From positions 17,296,687 to 17,360,686 of the forward strand of contig OZ026522.1 of NCBI GenBank assembly GCA_964019695.1: 64,000 bases of DNA. Direction: 5' to 3'. The notes below the pieces were generated by a model. It ran no database searches. It saw only the letters and a list, made by a program, of their open reading frames with translations, and was not told where the DNA came from. Numbering within the stretch: the stretch's first letter is position 1; every line of letters starts with the position of its first letter. This document shows positions 10,650-19,941 of the stretch, piece by piece. This DNA is from Loripinus fragilis (taxonomy: Eukaryota; Mollusca; Bivalvia; Lucinida; Lucinidae). The translations under genes were made by a program, and so were the position numbers.

Positions 10650-10716
10650 GCAAACAGTGGAGACCCTGATCAGACGCCGCATTCTGCGGCGTCTGAGCTG
10701 GGTCTGAACTGTTTGC
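10650..10716. repeat. 67-bp hairpin repeat with GCAAACAG ends (family P)
   Basis: The sequence runs GCAAACAGTGGAGACCC...CAGACGCCGCA-TTC-TGCGGCGTCTG...GGGTCTGAACTGTTTGC and folds into one long, nearly perfect stem. Similar hairpins of the same length stand alone at 17920, 26532 and 39284, with a broken copy at 31589. Confidence 0.8.
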
Positions 10717-11539
10717 CTATATCCCACAAAATGGACACTATGCTTTTACAGGTCAATTCTGGGTCTATCTAAATATAATGTATCATCAACACATTTCAAT
10801 TGTTGGTATTTTGAGCCATAATGCGTACTTTGAGGTTTCAAAATCAAGACCATACTTACATTTTTGAGTCCCATTGATTCATGATACTTAAAAGTCTTAA
10901 TTCCACCAATGATTATAAGATAATTTGAGCTGTGACAATTATTACCAACAATGTGTTATATTGACACGTGTAGACTCAGACCGGCCTGTGCAGTCAGCTT
11001 TTAAGCTTTAATCTCCAAATTCTTTTCAATCAGTAGCCTTTAAAAGAGTAATATTTTGAGTCACGTGAAATGATGGGCAGCTAACATGAGCATATATTAC
11101 AGGCACAAATCTCAGAAAAGTCTGCGTTCTACTCTGGATATGTAACTTTGATGTTCATTGGTGACTATATAGGCAATCGGTGAATGATTAAGTATTCAAA
11201 AAACTTGCCAATTTTCGCGGTATGCAGTTGGAGTGAAGGTCATTAGTGGGCTGCACGAAGTCCTTAAACAGAATATTATTTTCTAAAGCTGTATCTGCAC
11301 TTCATATATTTTTCAATTTGCATGTTATGCTTTCATGCCTGTGTATTGTGTGTCACCGGTAGGCATTTTGTTAATAAGATCATCTAATCTTATCATATAA
11401 CATAAGTGAGATGTTTGACGTAGTCATTGACATTAAGGCTAAGTCGTTATATGATTGCCTTAAAGTGAGACAATATTGGCTTTGGGCATTGTGGCCTGGT
11501 AAGATGCTGATCAGTCTGCTCAGCTACATCTACCATATA
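10717..11539. other. Intergenic, nothing recognised
   Basis: No repeat, tRNA-like box or coding-like frame stands out. Confidence 0.4.
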
Positions 11540-11740
11540 CTGTAAAACCTGTTTAAAGCGGCCACCGTATAGACGTCCCTAAACATATTTTTCAAGACGG
11601 ATAAATGCTCAATGCACGTCAAATGTATTGCAGAAAGCTCCCGAGTATTCTGCAATACTTTCGACCTGCACTAAGCTACCAACCGTCTTAAAGACCTATA
11701 TTTTGTCTATTTGTTTAGCCGCTTAAGACTGGGTTTACTG
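11540..11740. mobile_element. TA-flanked MITE (family T), copy 1
   Basis: Ends CTGTAAAACCTGTTTAAAGC and its inverted partner GCTTAAGACTGGGTTTACTG are flanked by TA on both sides, as for Tc1/mariner-type insertions. About 200 bp with no ORF. Three more copies are at 15422, 17611 and 41269. Confidence 0.7.
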
Positions 11741-11896
11741 TAAAACTATATATTCAGGAGAATTAGTGCTTAAACCGTTTATGATTCAAATAACCAGGGT
11801 ACGGCTCGGACTGCCAAGCTATACAGACTGGTCTACGATGTATGTATTTGTATTTTTCATGCAACAAAAACATTTTCTATCGTGCTTGGCTTTATA

Positions 11897-12130
11897 TGGA
11901 CAACGACGTGAGAAAATCTTGTCTCCGGGGTTTCCTATCTGGTCATTCACAAACCAGCATTCTCTGCTACAAAGTCTACCTAGAATATTTGAATTTCGCT
12001 CGTAGCAAGTGTAGATACGATGCTTTTTAAATAGAAAAAAAAACGATGGGGCTGATTAGACTGCGCGGATGCATCTGCCCCTTTTGTTGCACACAAACAC
12101 CGAAGACATGTTTTCTCGCTTCGAGGCCCA
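11897..12130. mobile_element. MITE family D, copy 1 (diverged)
   Basis: The left end (ACGTGAGAAAATCTTGTC) is an imperfect inverted match to the right end (GACATGTTTTCTCGCTTCGA). The same ends flank the elements at 20558 and 33505, and the internal GACTGCGCGGATGC is shared with the 20558 copy. Confidence 0.5.
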
Positions 12131-12160
12131 TATACTGACTCAAGGGCCAAAGAATATTTC

Positions 12161-12295
12161 ACAAAATTATAACCCCAAAGACTCTATTGCAGTTTCAAGT
12201 TAACAAATAGAGTATATTGTGTTATTCCACAAAATCATTACCCCCAAAGACTCTATTGCAGTTTCAAGTTAACAAATAGTGTATATTGTGTGACA
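12161..12295. repeat. Two-copy tandem duplication, about 69 bp
   Basis: CAAAGACTCTATTGCAGTTT and the following AACAAATAG occur at 12176 and again at 12245, with only a few differences between the copies. Confidence 0.8.
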
Positions 12296-12570
12296 TTGTT
12301 AAATTATACCATTATTTTGCACTTGTTGTTAAGTTGAACAAACTACGCAATACAGGTCAAGATTTGAGTTTATAATTCCCAAATGGAATTAGATGATATT
12401 TTAACTACATATACTTGAATATGTTGGATGGTTAAAATGAAAGAAAATAGTTATATAAATGAGAAGATGCATTTTAATCTTTGAAAATTTCGGTGATTTG
12501 GAAAAGTGCATGTTGTCCCTGGCTGTCATGTGGTTGATGCAAGCGCCTAAGGTGGTACAGCCGCATAATT

Positions 12571-12812
12571 GGGATTTGACATGAAATTTTCAACAATGTG
12601 GTATGTGCGACCAGCAAAGTCTCAGATCAGCATGCGCAAATGCGCAGTCCGATCAAAGCCTTTGCTAGTCGCTTACATATTTTATGACTCTAAGGCTAAT
12701 GACTGAACAGCAGTTGGAGTTTCTATGCCTAAAAGGAGGCTTCAAAGTCTCATGTGAGTCTACACTTGTCAAAATGCCACATTGTTGGAAATCACATATT
12801 TTAGGTATGCTC
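12571..12812 (+). mobile_element. 237-bp MITE family, diverged copy
   Basis: Contains the family hallmarks: TTCAACAATGTGGTATGTGC near the left end, GCGCAAATGCGCAG in the internal palindrome, TCTACACTTGTCAAAATGCC and ACATTGTTGGAAATCACAT near the right end. The extreme ends are eroded. Confidence 0.75.
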
Positions 12813-12918
12813 CAACTTTATCGCAGTTTTGTTAAGCTGATATTCGTAAAGTAAACTTACATAGTTTAGGTTACAATTCTGAAAAAAATAATATTTGAAA
12901 TTTGTGATACAAGTGTAA

Positions 12919-13012
12919 GTTAGTGTATGGTTTGTGCGTATGTAAGGGGGATAATCCACGAGCTTTTCGCGAGTGGATTATCTCCCGTTCATACGCACAA
13001 CCATACACTAAC
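12919..13012. repeat. 94-bp perfect-ended hairpin
   Basis: GTTAGTGTATGGTTTGTGCG on the left pairs with CGCACAACCATACACTAAC on the right, with GGATAATCCACGAGC and GCGAGTGGATTATCT near the centre. A shorter relative is at 34278-34343. Confidence 0.7.
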
Positions 13013-13422
13013 TGCCTTATTGCACCAGCATGCATGTGCTCTTTGTGCATTGTGAGATATTTGATGTAGAACGTTGGAATATCACTCAAAGTTGCAATAA
13101 TGTATATTGCTGCAATTATATGTCAGATTATATATTAAGTAACAGCATAAATTGAGTCTCAACTAGAATATTTTATTGTCAACTTTTTGTACCTATTACA
13201 ATGTATATTTCTATAAACATTATTGTGATTGTAAATAGTATGTTGTATTGCATTTAAGAATATTTGCTATAAATGCTTGTGCATACTGTCCTTACTAGAT
13301 AAGTTCAAAGTGACGTCAGAGCATGTTTTGATAATTGGACATTGTCCATTGATGTAAATAGGTAAAACGGTTTCGCTAACTTTGTACATTATATTCTTTT
13401 ATCATTAATATTGTCACAGTTG

Positions 13423-13497
13423 GGCTGGCGCGGTGGTAAGATCGTAGACTTCTGTCCCGAAGTTTTGCAATTGAAGGTTCGAATTCCAATCACGGCA
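13423..13497 (+). ncRNA. tRNA-like Pol III unit, left module of the 13296 element
   Basis: Box A-like GGCGCGGTGGTAAG, an anticodon-arm-like stem (ACTTC...GAAGT with a 6-base loop) and box B-like GGTTCGAATTCC appear in tRNA order, followed within about 10 bases by a run of six T that could terminate Pol III. The acceptor stem does not pair properly, so this is tRNA-derived rather than a working tRNA gene. Confidence 0.45.
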
Positions 13498-13859
13498 TAT
13501 TTTTTATCTTTGCTTTTTGTTATTTTATGTTTGTGAAGAATGACCTTTAATATTTTTATCGGATGACAGAAAACGAAGACACAGACACCGCAACAGAGTG
13601 CTCAGACTATTCCAACACAGAATCAGCAGACGAAGAATGTTTGTGCTGACCTCTTTTGTATTGTTTTGTATTGTATTGTAATGAAATGAATATGTGAAGA
13701 ATGTCAAAAAAACTAGAAAAAACTCACAAAAACACACCAAAAAACACTCAAAGAATACTATAGTAAAAACATAAAAATATAACAAAAATATGATAAAAAG
13801 TCTTGTTTAAGCAATAATGATATTTAAAGAATATCTCCTTCATGAAAAAAAATCAATCG

Positions 13860-13952
13860 TGTGGGATTCGAACCCTCCACCGTTTTAAATCTCTCGTTAA
13901 TAGATATAGATACAAATATTTGCCTCGGCTCAACCGACTGAGCTATGACGGC
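13860..13952 (-). ncRNA. tRNA-like Pol III unit, right module of the 13296 element
   Basis: On the minus strand GCCGTCATAGCTCAGTCGG (a good box A context) is followed by a long middle region and GGGTTCGAATCCCACACG (a good box B and T-arm), then a run of eight T. The middle is longer than in a normal tRNA; an intron is possible, but acceptor pairing is poor. It faces the module at 13423 across the element. Confidence 0.5.
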
Positions 13953-14447
13953 TTGGTATAATATTTCCGTATTTTGAAAACCTTTGTCAGGTATTAATGT
14001 ATTTTTTTACCGTTAATAACGGTATAACCTGTATTACCTTCAAGTGTTGGTACGCTCTTATACGTCACTTTGAACTTATCTATAGGCTACAATAGTAAAC
14101 TTGTGAATAGTGTCATGTAATGTTTTAACACAAAACGTCGCTGTTATTGATTTTTATATACCTATACGTGCTACATCTTTTGAACTGCTGTTTCTGGCCA
14201 TCTGATATAGAAAGCCGGACGAACGAACTGAGGTTTTCTGATTCCGTCTCACTTTCCTTTAAAACGAGACTAACGTTACCTGTTTATATAGCAACGTTAC
14301 GTAAAGTAAATAAAGCACGAAATCAGACGGAAAACATGATGACGTAACGTCGAGAAACGAAACGTAATGGAAAGTGTTTGGGGCAATTTACAGACGAAAG
14401 CCATTTATAAAATCATAATAATGTCAGAAAAAGGTTAAGTAGTGACT

Positions 14448-14549
14448 TAATCTGGCGTTCTGTACCACGTTGAGTGGATGAGGGCGTCGATGGTGATCCA
14501 ATGGTATGACCTTTTCCACTCGACGTGATACAGTACGCCAGATCAAGTT
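14448..14549. repeat. About 100-bp inverted repeat
   Basis: AATCTGGCGTTCTGTACCAC on the left matches, inverted, GTGATACAGTACGCCAGAT on the right, and TTGAGTGGA pairs with TCCACTCGA. This is a fold-back with a loop of about 30 bp. Confidence 0.65.
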
Positions 14550-14682
14550 GCTAATATAATAATGTGTGTCTGTTTATATGATAGGAACACAAAAACATAA
14601 CACTTATGAAGATCAGGTGAGCGGAGATCAGGTAAGTGCTTCAGCACTTTCAGGTCCTCTTATTTTCACAAATGATGTATCA

Positions 14683-14862
14683 GGAGTGCAGTGGCTCATT
14701 ACTCAAGATTAAAGGTTGCAGGTTGGAGCCTTATCGATGGCACTGCGATGTGTCCTTGATTAAGACACATTAACCCCTGCTCAGTACTGGTTCAACCCAG
14801 GAAGACCCGCCCGACGTGACTGAACAAATGTTGACAGGGACGTAAAGATCAAATCAAATGAA
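14683..14862 (+). mobile_element. SINE family A with perfect 15-bp target-site duplication
   Basis: The element has a tRNA-like start (GTGCAGTGGCTCATTAC, GGTTGCAGGTTGGAGCC), then TTGATTAAGACACATTAACC, CTCAGTACTGGTTCAACCC, AGGAAGACCCGCCCGACG and an AAATCAAATGAA tail. ACAAATGATGTATCA occurs immediately before (14668-14682) and after (14863-14877). A long duplication of this kind is typical of L1-type target-primed insertion. Confidence 0.85.
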
Positions 14863-14903
14863 ACAAATGATGTATCAATCTGTGCTTTCTGTCAAAATAA
14901 ATT

Positions 14904-15135
14904 AGCCATGGCATGTGATTTCCAACAATGTGGCATTTTGGCAAACATAGACTTAGATGAGCCAGTGCAGCCTTTTAAGCTTAGACATTTTAAATGATGT
15001 TCAATAGGTAGCTTAACACTCATAGACTACTCAAGTGACTAACAAAGGCTCTGATCAGACTGCGCATATGCGCAGGCTGATATGAGGCTTTGCTGGCTGC
15101 ACAACCACATTGTTGGAAATCTTATGTAGCGGCTC
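14904..15135 (-). mobile_element. 237-bp MITE family, minus-strand copy (232 bp)
   Basis: Begins near GCCATGGCATGTGATTTCC and ends ATGTAGCGGCTC. ACAATGTGGCATTTTGGCAA and the internal CAGACTGCGCATATGCGCAG identify the family in reverse orientation. Confidence 0.8.
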
Positions 15136-15421
15136 ATTTAGTGTGAACACTTAGGTAAAGCTAAGCAAAGTTTTTGAGCAGATTATCTTTTTTCTTTTTA
15201 AACAGAAGTTTAAACATGTGTTTGTAGGTGCTCAAAAAACTATCTGATAAGGCCAGTTCTTTTGAGCACCTATTACATATGTTTTGTTGAAGAAATAGGA
15301 AGATGAAAGTTCAAGTACAAGCATGTAAATATGGTAATAATTTTGTTTTTAATAGTTTGATTTTTAACGATTAAAGGAAAGTAGTGACACTGATACAAGA
15401 TTTATAATTGAATATTGAATA

Positions 15422-15629
15422 CAGTAAAACCCATCTTAAAAGGCCACTCAAAAGGAAGACCGAACATTGGTTTTCAGACCCGATAATTGGTAAAAAGTAG
15501 GTCAAACGTATTGAAGAATGCCCCCTTGGAGTATTCTGTAATGCTTTTGAACTTCATTTAGCTACCATTTGTCATCAAGATTTTTGTTTTGTCTATGTTT
15601 TTTGTGTCTGCTTAAGACAGGTTTTATTG
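15422..15629. mobile_element. TA-flanked MITE (family T), copy 2
   Basis: Opens CAGTAAAACCCATCTTAAAA and closes with GCTTAAGACAGGTTTTATTG. The middle shares GAATGCCCCCTTGGAGTATTC with the other copies. The right end is slightly eroded. Confidence 0.7.
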
Positions 15630-15644
15630 TTGATAATTACAGAG

Positions 15645-15765
15645 TATATGTCACCTTGAGCAACACTCTATCCTCTACTTGTTACTAGTTCAGTTCATGA
15701 CGACCAGTCCCGACATGACTGTAAAAATTATCAGCTGGGATGTAAAGAATTAAAAAAAACTAGTA
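15645..15765 (+). mobile_element. SINE family A fragment
   Basis: CACCTTGAGCAACACTCTAT, CTAGTTCAGTTCATGACGAC and CCCGACATGACTGTAAAAAT followed by GGGATGTAAAGAATTAAAAA match the 3' part of the family. The tRNA-like head is absent. Confidence 0.6.
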
Positions 15766-16086
15766 AAAAATTTGGTGTAAAAATTTGAATACTTTTAATC
15801 GTTCTTTTTACTGGCCCAGAATTTTTTTTACACTCTAGTTTTAGTTCTTTGGTGCATTCTTGCTCCCAAAGGATAACCTTTTTAAGTACAAATTTGCATG
15901 TAACCCTCCTAATTCATGTTAAGGTTTCATTTTAGCTTCAGGAAATTAACTTATTAAATGACCTTGTAAATTTCAAATTCTCTTTTTAATTGTAAATTCC
16001 TTATATAATTATATTTAATGTAAATTCCCTATTTAAAACTCTTGTGGTTACAATAGGTATATGTAGAGATATTTTTGTTCATATAT

Positions 16087-16323
16087 GAGCCAAGACATGA
16101 GATGTCCAACAATGTGGTCTGTGTGACCAGCAAAGCCTCAAATCAGCCTGCGCATATGCGCAGTCTGATCAGAGCCTTTGCTTGTTGCTTGAAAATCCTA
16201 TGAGTGTTAAGCTACTGACAGAAAGTCATTTTAAGGTTCTAAGTTTTAAAGGAAGCTGCACATGCTCGTCTGAGTCAACACTTGTCAAAATGTTACATTG
16301 TTGGAAATCACATGTCGAGGCTC
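16087..16323 (+). mobile_element. 237-bp MITE family, near-consensus copy
   Basis: Exactly 237 bp, from GAGCCAAGACATGAG to ATGTCGAGGCTC, flanked by ATAT on each side (16083-16086, 16324-16327). The first third holds a near-perfect palindrome of about 65 bp centred on GCGCATATGCGC. Confidence 0.85.
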
Positions 16324-16433
16324 ATATTATGTAGATTTATACGTTTGTATATTAATCCAAATTGCAATTCTAGGCCAATTATAGATCATGTACAATTATT
16401 TATCCGTAGTTTTTTGTATTATGTCTAATCAGT

Positions 16434-16800
16434 AAAGGGAGATGTGTACGCTATTCACATGTATGCTTTGACAATCAGTGAAGTCCCAGATGAAATGTAT
16501 AAAGTGTTTTATTATATCTTATCGGTGCTCATATTAACTTTAATAATAGAAATGACATAAAAAAGATAAGCAGGGATATTGATATTGACACTCCATTGCT
16601 TTAAAGGGAGATGTGTACGCTATTCACAAATGTAAATAGTAACGAAGTCTAGCGTGTAGAATTATGTGATCGCCATTTTCAAACCAAGTGAAACCTGAAT
16701 GCTATCCCTGTATATAGTAGCTTCTCATAAATATATGCTTTGGCAATCAGTGAAGTCCCAGATGAAATGTATAATGTGTCATATCATCAGGGTCTAAACT
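16434..16800. repeat. Interrupted direct duplication
   Basis: AGGGAGATGTGTACGCTATT occurs at about 16437 and 16604, and CAATCAGTGAAGTCCCAGAT followed by GAAATGTATAA occurs near 16471 and 16744. The two copies have drifted and gained intervening sequence. Confidence 0.65.
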
Positions 16801-16817
16801 GTTTGCTTAGATAAAAT

Positions 16818-17033
16818 GAGCCATTAGATAAGATTTCCGACAATGTGGTATGTGCGATCAGCAAAGCCTCAGATCATAGGTGCAGTCTGATCAGAGCCTT
16901 GCTTGTCGTTTGGATGTTAAGCTACTGACTGAACACCATTTGGAGTTTCTACGCTTTGAAAGGGGTTGCACATGCTCGTTTGAGTCTACCAGTGTTAAAA
17001 TGTCACATTGTTGGAAATTACATCATGGCTCTA
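16818..17033 (+). mobile_element. 237-bp MITE family, internally deleted copy (216 bp)
   Basis: Family ends GAGCCATTAGATAAGATTTC and TTACATCATGGCTC are present, but the internal palindrome is reduced to CAGATCATAGGTGCAGTCTG. Loss of one arm fits slippage or repair at a hairpin. Confidence 0.75.
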
Positions 17034-17399
17034 ATGATTTTCAGAGAAAGAAAATGTAATTTAATTTGGAAGATATAAGCTTTGATCTCTCATATATGTA
17101 ATAGACCGTCCCAGGTTTATTATATCAATCCAGAATGATTAGTCAATTAGTGCATAAAGGGTTAATGGCTTATGGTCAAAGATTTTTGTGACAGTCAAGA
17201 CTACAGACTTAGTGGTGAGAAAATCTGATTATGCTGCAAGCAAACAACAAAGGTTCACACAAGCCTGGTCAATTGCAAAGACCTTATCAGCAAATCTGTT
17301 ATTCTCATCCAGGACTACATGGGAAATTTCAGTTATCTAACTTGTCTCTGGAGCGGAGCAGGCAGGTTGCAAACTCTTAGGCTAAACAAACGTTTCATG

Positions 17400-17505
17400 C
17401 TCAACTCATTTGAGTTTCATTCTCCACGAAAGTATGGGGTTGGGCTTGGATCAAACCCATGACCCCCGTGTAGGAAATCAGACTTGTAAATGATTACTCT
17501 ATAGA
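17400..17505 (-). mobile_element. SINE family B fragment
   Basis: TCTCCACGAAAGTATGGGGT, TTGGGCTTGGATCAAACCCA and the following GACCC match, in reverse, the 5' part of the SINEs at 57506 and 60776. Confidence 0.5.
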
Positions 17506-17610
17506 GTTTGGCATGACAAATAACATTACTTTTAGAAAATACATATTTTAAGAAAATGATTACACATGAGACATTTGTACTTTAATATGACACACTTCTA
17601 CAAGTACATA

Positions 17611-17817
17611 CAGTTAAGCCTGTCTTAAACGGCCACTCAAAAAGAACACCCAAAATTGGTTTTCAATACTGATTATCGCTTAATGCAGGTCAAAAGTACT
17701 CAAGAATGCTCCAAGGTGAGCACACTGCAATACTTTTGACCAATATCAAGCTACCATTTTCCATTGAGACCTTTGTTGTGTCTAATTTTGAGTGGCCGCT
17801 TACGACAGGTTTTACTG
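17611..17817. mobile_element. TA-flanked MITE (family T), copy 3
   Basis: CAGTTAAGCCTGTCTTAAAC and its inverted partner TTACGACAGGTTTTACTG are flanked by TA (17609-17610 and 17818-17819). It has the clearest TIRs of the four copies. Confidence 0.8.
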
Positions 17818-17919
17818 TACATAGAACTAGATGATAAAGGGGAGATGAAAATCTAAAGCCGTGTATGTATGTTTAACCCATATAAGCACAGCGCACAGCG
17901 TTCTTTTTGTGGGACATTG

Positions 17920-17986
17920 GCAAACAGTGCAGAACCAGATCAGTCGCCGCAATATGCGGCATCTGATCAGGTTCTTGTCTGTTTGC
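17920..17986. repeat. 67-bp hairpin repeat (family P)
   Basis: GCAAACAGTGCAGAACCAGA pairs with the inverted TCAGGTTCTTGTCTGTTTGC, with loop region CGCCGCAATATGCGGC. Same length and ends as the copy at 10650, but the stem sequence differs, with compensatory changes. Confidence 0.75.
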
Positions 17987-18222
17987 TTACCAACATTCTA
18001 CCACACTTTAAATAAAAATGAAACATACCAACCAACAACCCTTACAACCGAATCGGAGTGGTCCAATTGATAAGAGTGGGAAATTCCATTCGGCTTAAAT
18101 GGGTTAAAGATATGTGTAATAGACTGATCAATTTCTCACTGGCTTGCCCTTAAAGTATTTGTTAGTGTTGTTAAGTGACAGGACTGGTCTCATAGACTTA
18201 GGCGCCTTGGCAAAGTTAAAAT

Positions 18223-18459
18223 GATCCATGACATGAGATTTCCAACAATGTTATATGTACGTCCACCAAAGCCTCAGATCAGCCTGCGCATATGCGCAGT
18301 CTGATCAGAGCCTTTAGTTGTCGCTTGAATATTTTATGTGTATAATGCTACTGATTGGACATCATTTGGTATTTCTAAGCTTATAAGGAGGCTGCACAGG
18401 CTCGTCTGAGTTTACTCTTGTCAAAATGCCACATTGTTGGAAATCACATGCCACAGCTC
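18223..18459 (+). mobile_element. 237-bp MITE family, near-consensus copy
   Basis: Exactly 237 bp and flanked by AAAT (18219-18222 and 18460-18463). Contains GCGCATATGCGCAGTCTGAT and TGCCACATTGTTGGAAATCA. Confidence 0.85.
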
Positions 18460-18592
18460 AAATAAGCAAATCAATCAACATAAGAAAATTGGAGTTGAAT
18501 TTTTACAAAACTAATTATGCAATGATTTATTATAAGATTATGGTTTTACATTGAGCTTGACTCGATTCTGAGTTTATTTGTATTCTGTTGCG

Positions 18593-19145
18593 GTGTCCCA
18601 GGTACTGGGGTAGGTAGCACTTGGCTAGAGCGTCTAACATCCGAACTCCACACCTCTCTGTTCTGGAGCAATGCTGCCAAGGCTGAAGTATCTAGTTAGG
18701 GTGTATCAGGTACTGGGGTAGGTAGCACTTGGCTAGAGCGTCTAACATCCAAACTCCACACCTCTCTGTTCTGGATCAATGCTGCCAAGGCTGAAGTATC
18801 TAGTTAGGGTGTACCAGGTACTGGGGTAGGCAGCAGGTGGCTAGAATGTCTAACATCCAAACTTCACACCTCTCTGTTAAGGATCAACGCTGCCAAGGTT
18901 GAAGTATCTAGTTAGGATGTCCAAGTACTGGGGTAGGTAGCAAGAGGCTAGAGTGTCTAACATCCAAACTCCACACCTCTCTGTTCTGCATCAATGCTGC
19001 CAAGGCTGAAGTTTCTAGTTAGGGTGTACCAGGTACTGGGGTAGGTAGCAAGAGGCTAGAGTGGCTTACATCCAAACTCCACACCTCTCTGTTCTGGATA
19101 AATGCTGCCAAGGCTGAAGTATCTAGTTAGGGTGTCCCAGGTTCT
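18593..19145 (+). repeat. 108-bp tandem repeat, five units
   Basis: GGTACTGGGGTAGGTAGCA begins units at 18601, 18709, 18817, 18924 and 19032 (period 107-108 bp). Every unit also has CTCCACACCTCTCTGTTCTG and TGCCAAGGCTGAAGTATC. In-frame TAG codons in each unit argue against coding. High identity implies a recent expansion. Confidence 0.9.
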
Positions 19146-19724
19146 GTTCAGTTCTACCATGCTCAATTGTCCAGTAATACCACAGGCAAACAACCTAAAA
19201 GGGGAATGTCTTGAAAATGAAAACAAATACAAGGTTAAGAAAATTTAGAAAGTATCGGAAAAAGTTGGGCACTTAGAACATTTGAGGTATGTACTAAAGC
19301 CTTGTGAACTCGCCAATAGCATTTTAATATGTATATTATGCATATCCAAGCATTTTATAAACTGTTTTCTTGAATCTGTCTATGTGTCATCCATGGTTGT
19401 GTAATGTATGTTGTAGTCATATTGTTTTAATTTGAACACGGTATGAATAGGCTTGGTTCTGAATCATAGGTCCGAATAGGCAAAAGTTTCATCGTAAAAT
19501 TATATATATTGTCTTTTCTATCAGTTTTAACATTTTTTTTGTGTGCTAAAAAGAACTGTCTCAATGGGACGGTTCTTTTCATTACCCACAACATATGTTT
19601 TAGTTGAGAAATAAGAACACTCATTTTTGACTACGCACTCTTATCTGGAGGTCTCATGATTGCATCTTTATTACTCACTTAGCAAGATTTTACTTTTTTT
19701 AGAAGAATGGAAATTCCCACCAAA
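19146..19724. other. Intergenic, nothing recognised
   Basis: AT-rich, with short overlapping open frames only. Confidence 0.4.
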
Positions 19725-19905
19725 AATAGTGAGTATGACCAGAAAATACCACAATCACAAACCGCAGACAACCCCATGGCACCTCGAGGAAGAGCCACTC
19801 AACCATCACAAGACACCAGGAAGACAAATTAAGCAAAGCAACCAGCTCTCTCTTCCCCATCAAGATGATTGCAATACTAGAATGGACAAAGTTTGATAAT
19901 TTAGC
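19725..19905 (+). repeat. Low-copy repeat related to 25105-25330
   Basis: TGGCACCTCGAGGAAGAG, AGACACCAGGAAGACAAATT and CCAGCTCTCTCTTCCCC align with TGGCACCATCAGGAAGAGAC, ACACAAAGAGAAAC and CCAGCTCTCTTCCTCG at 25119-25200. One frame in each gives a short basic peptide with Met-Ala-Pro-x-Gly-Arg. Whether either was ever coding is unclear. Confidence 0.4.
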
Positions 19906-19941
19906 AATTGTCCAGCAAAGGATACTAGTGGCCTGTACACC

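Larger units (their letters stand above)
13296..14082. mobile_element. 787-bp TIR element with two inward-facing tRNA-like modules, copy 1
   Basis: The ends are a perfect 21-bp inverted repeat: 13296-13316 (starting TAGATAAGTTCAAAGTGACG) and its reverse complement 14062-14082. Inside each end, about 127-130 bp from the terminus, lies a tRNA-like unit pointing toward the centre (13423 on plus, 13952 on minus), each followed by an oligo-T run. No transposase-like ORF is present; the longest open frame (13525-13785, minus) is low-complexity and without motifs. I know no standard element class with this layout. The second example is at 39886-40806. Confidence 0.7.

Noticed and set aside
13423..13497. 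Functional tRNA gene
   Set aside because: The boxes are good but the acceptor stem does not pair and the anticodon loop has six bases. Kept only as a tRNA-like unit.
13525..13785. 86-codon minus-strand Phe/Tyr-rich frame inside the paired tRNA-like element
   Set aside because: Low-complexity A/T-derived composition with no transposase or domain motif.
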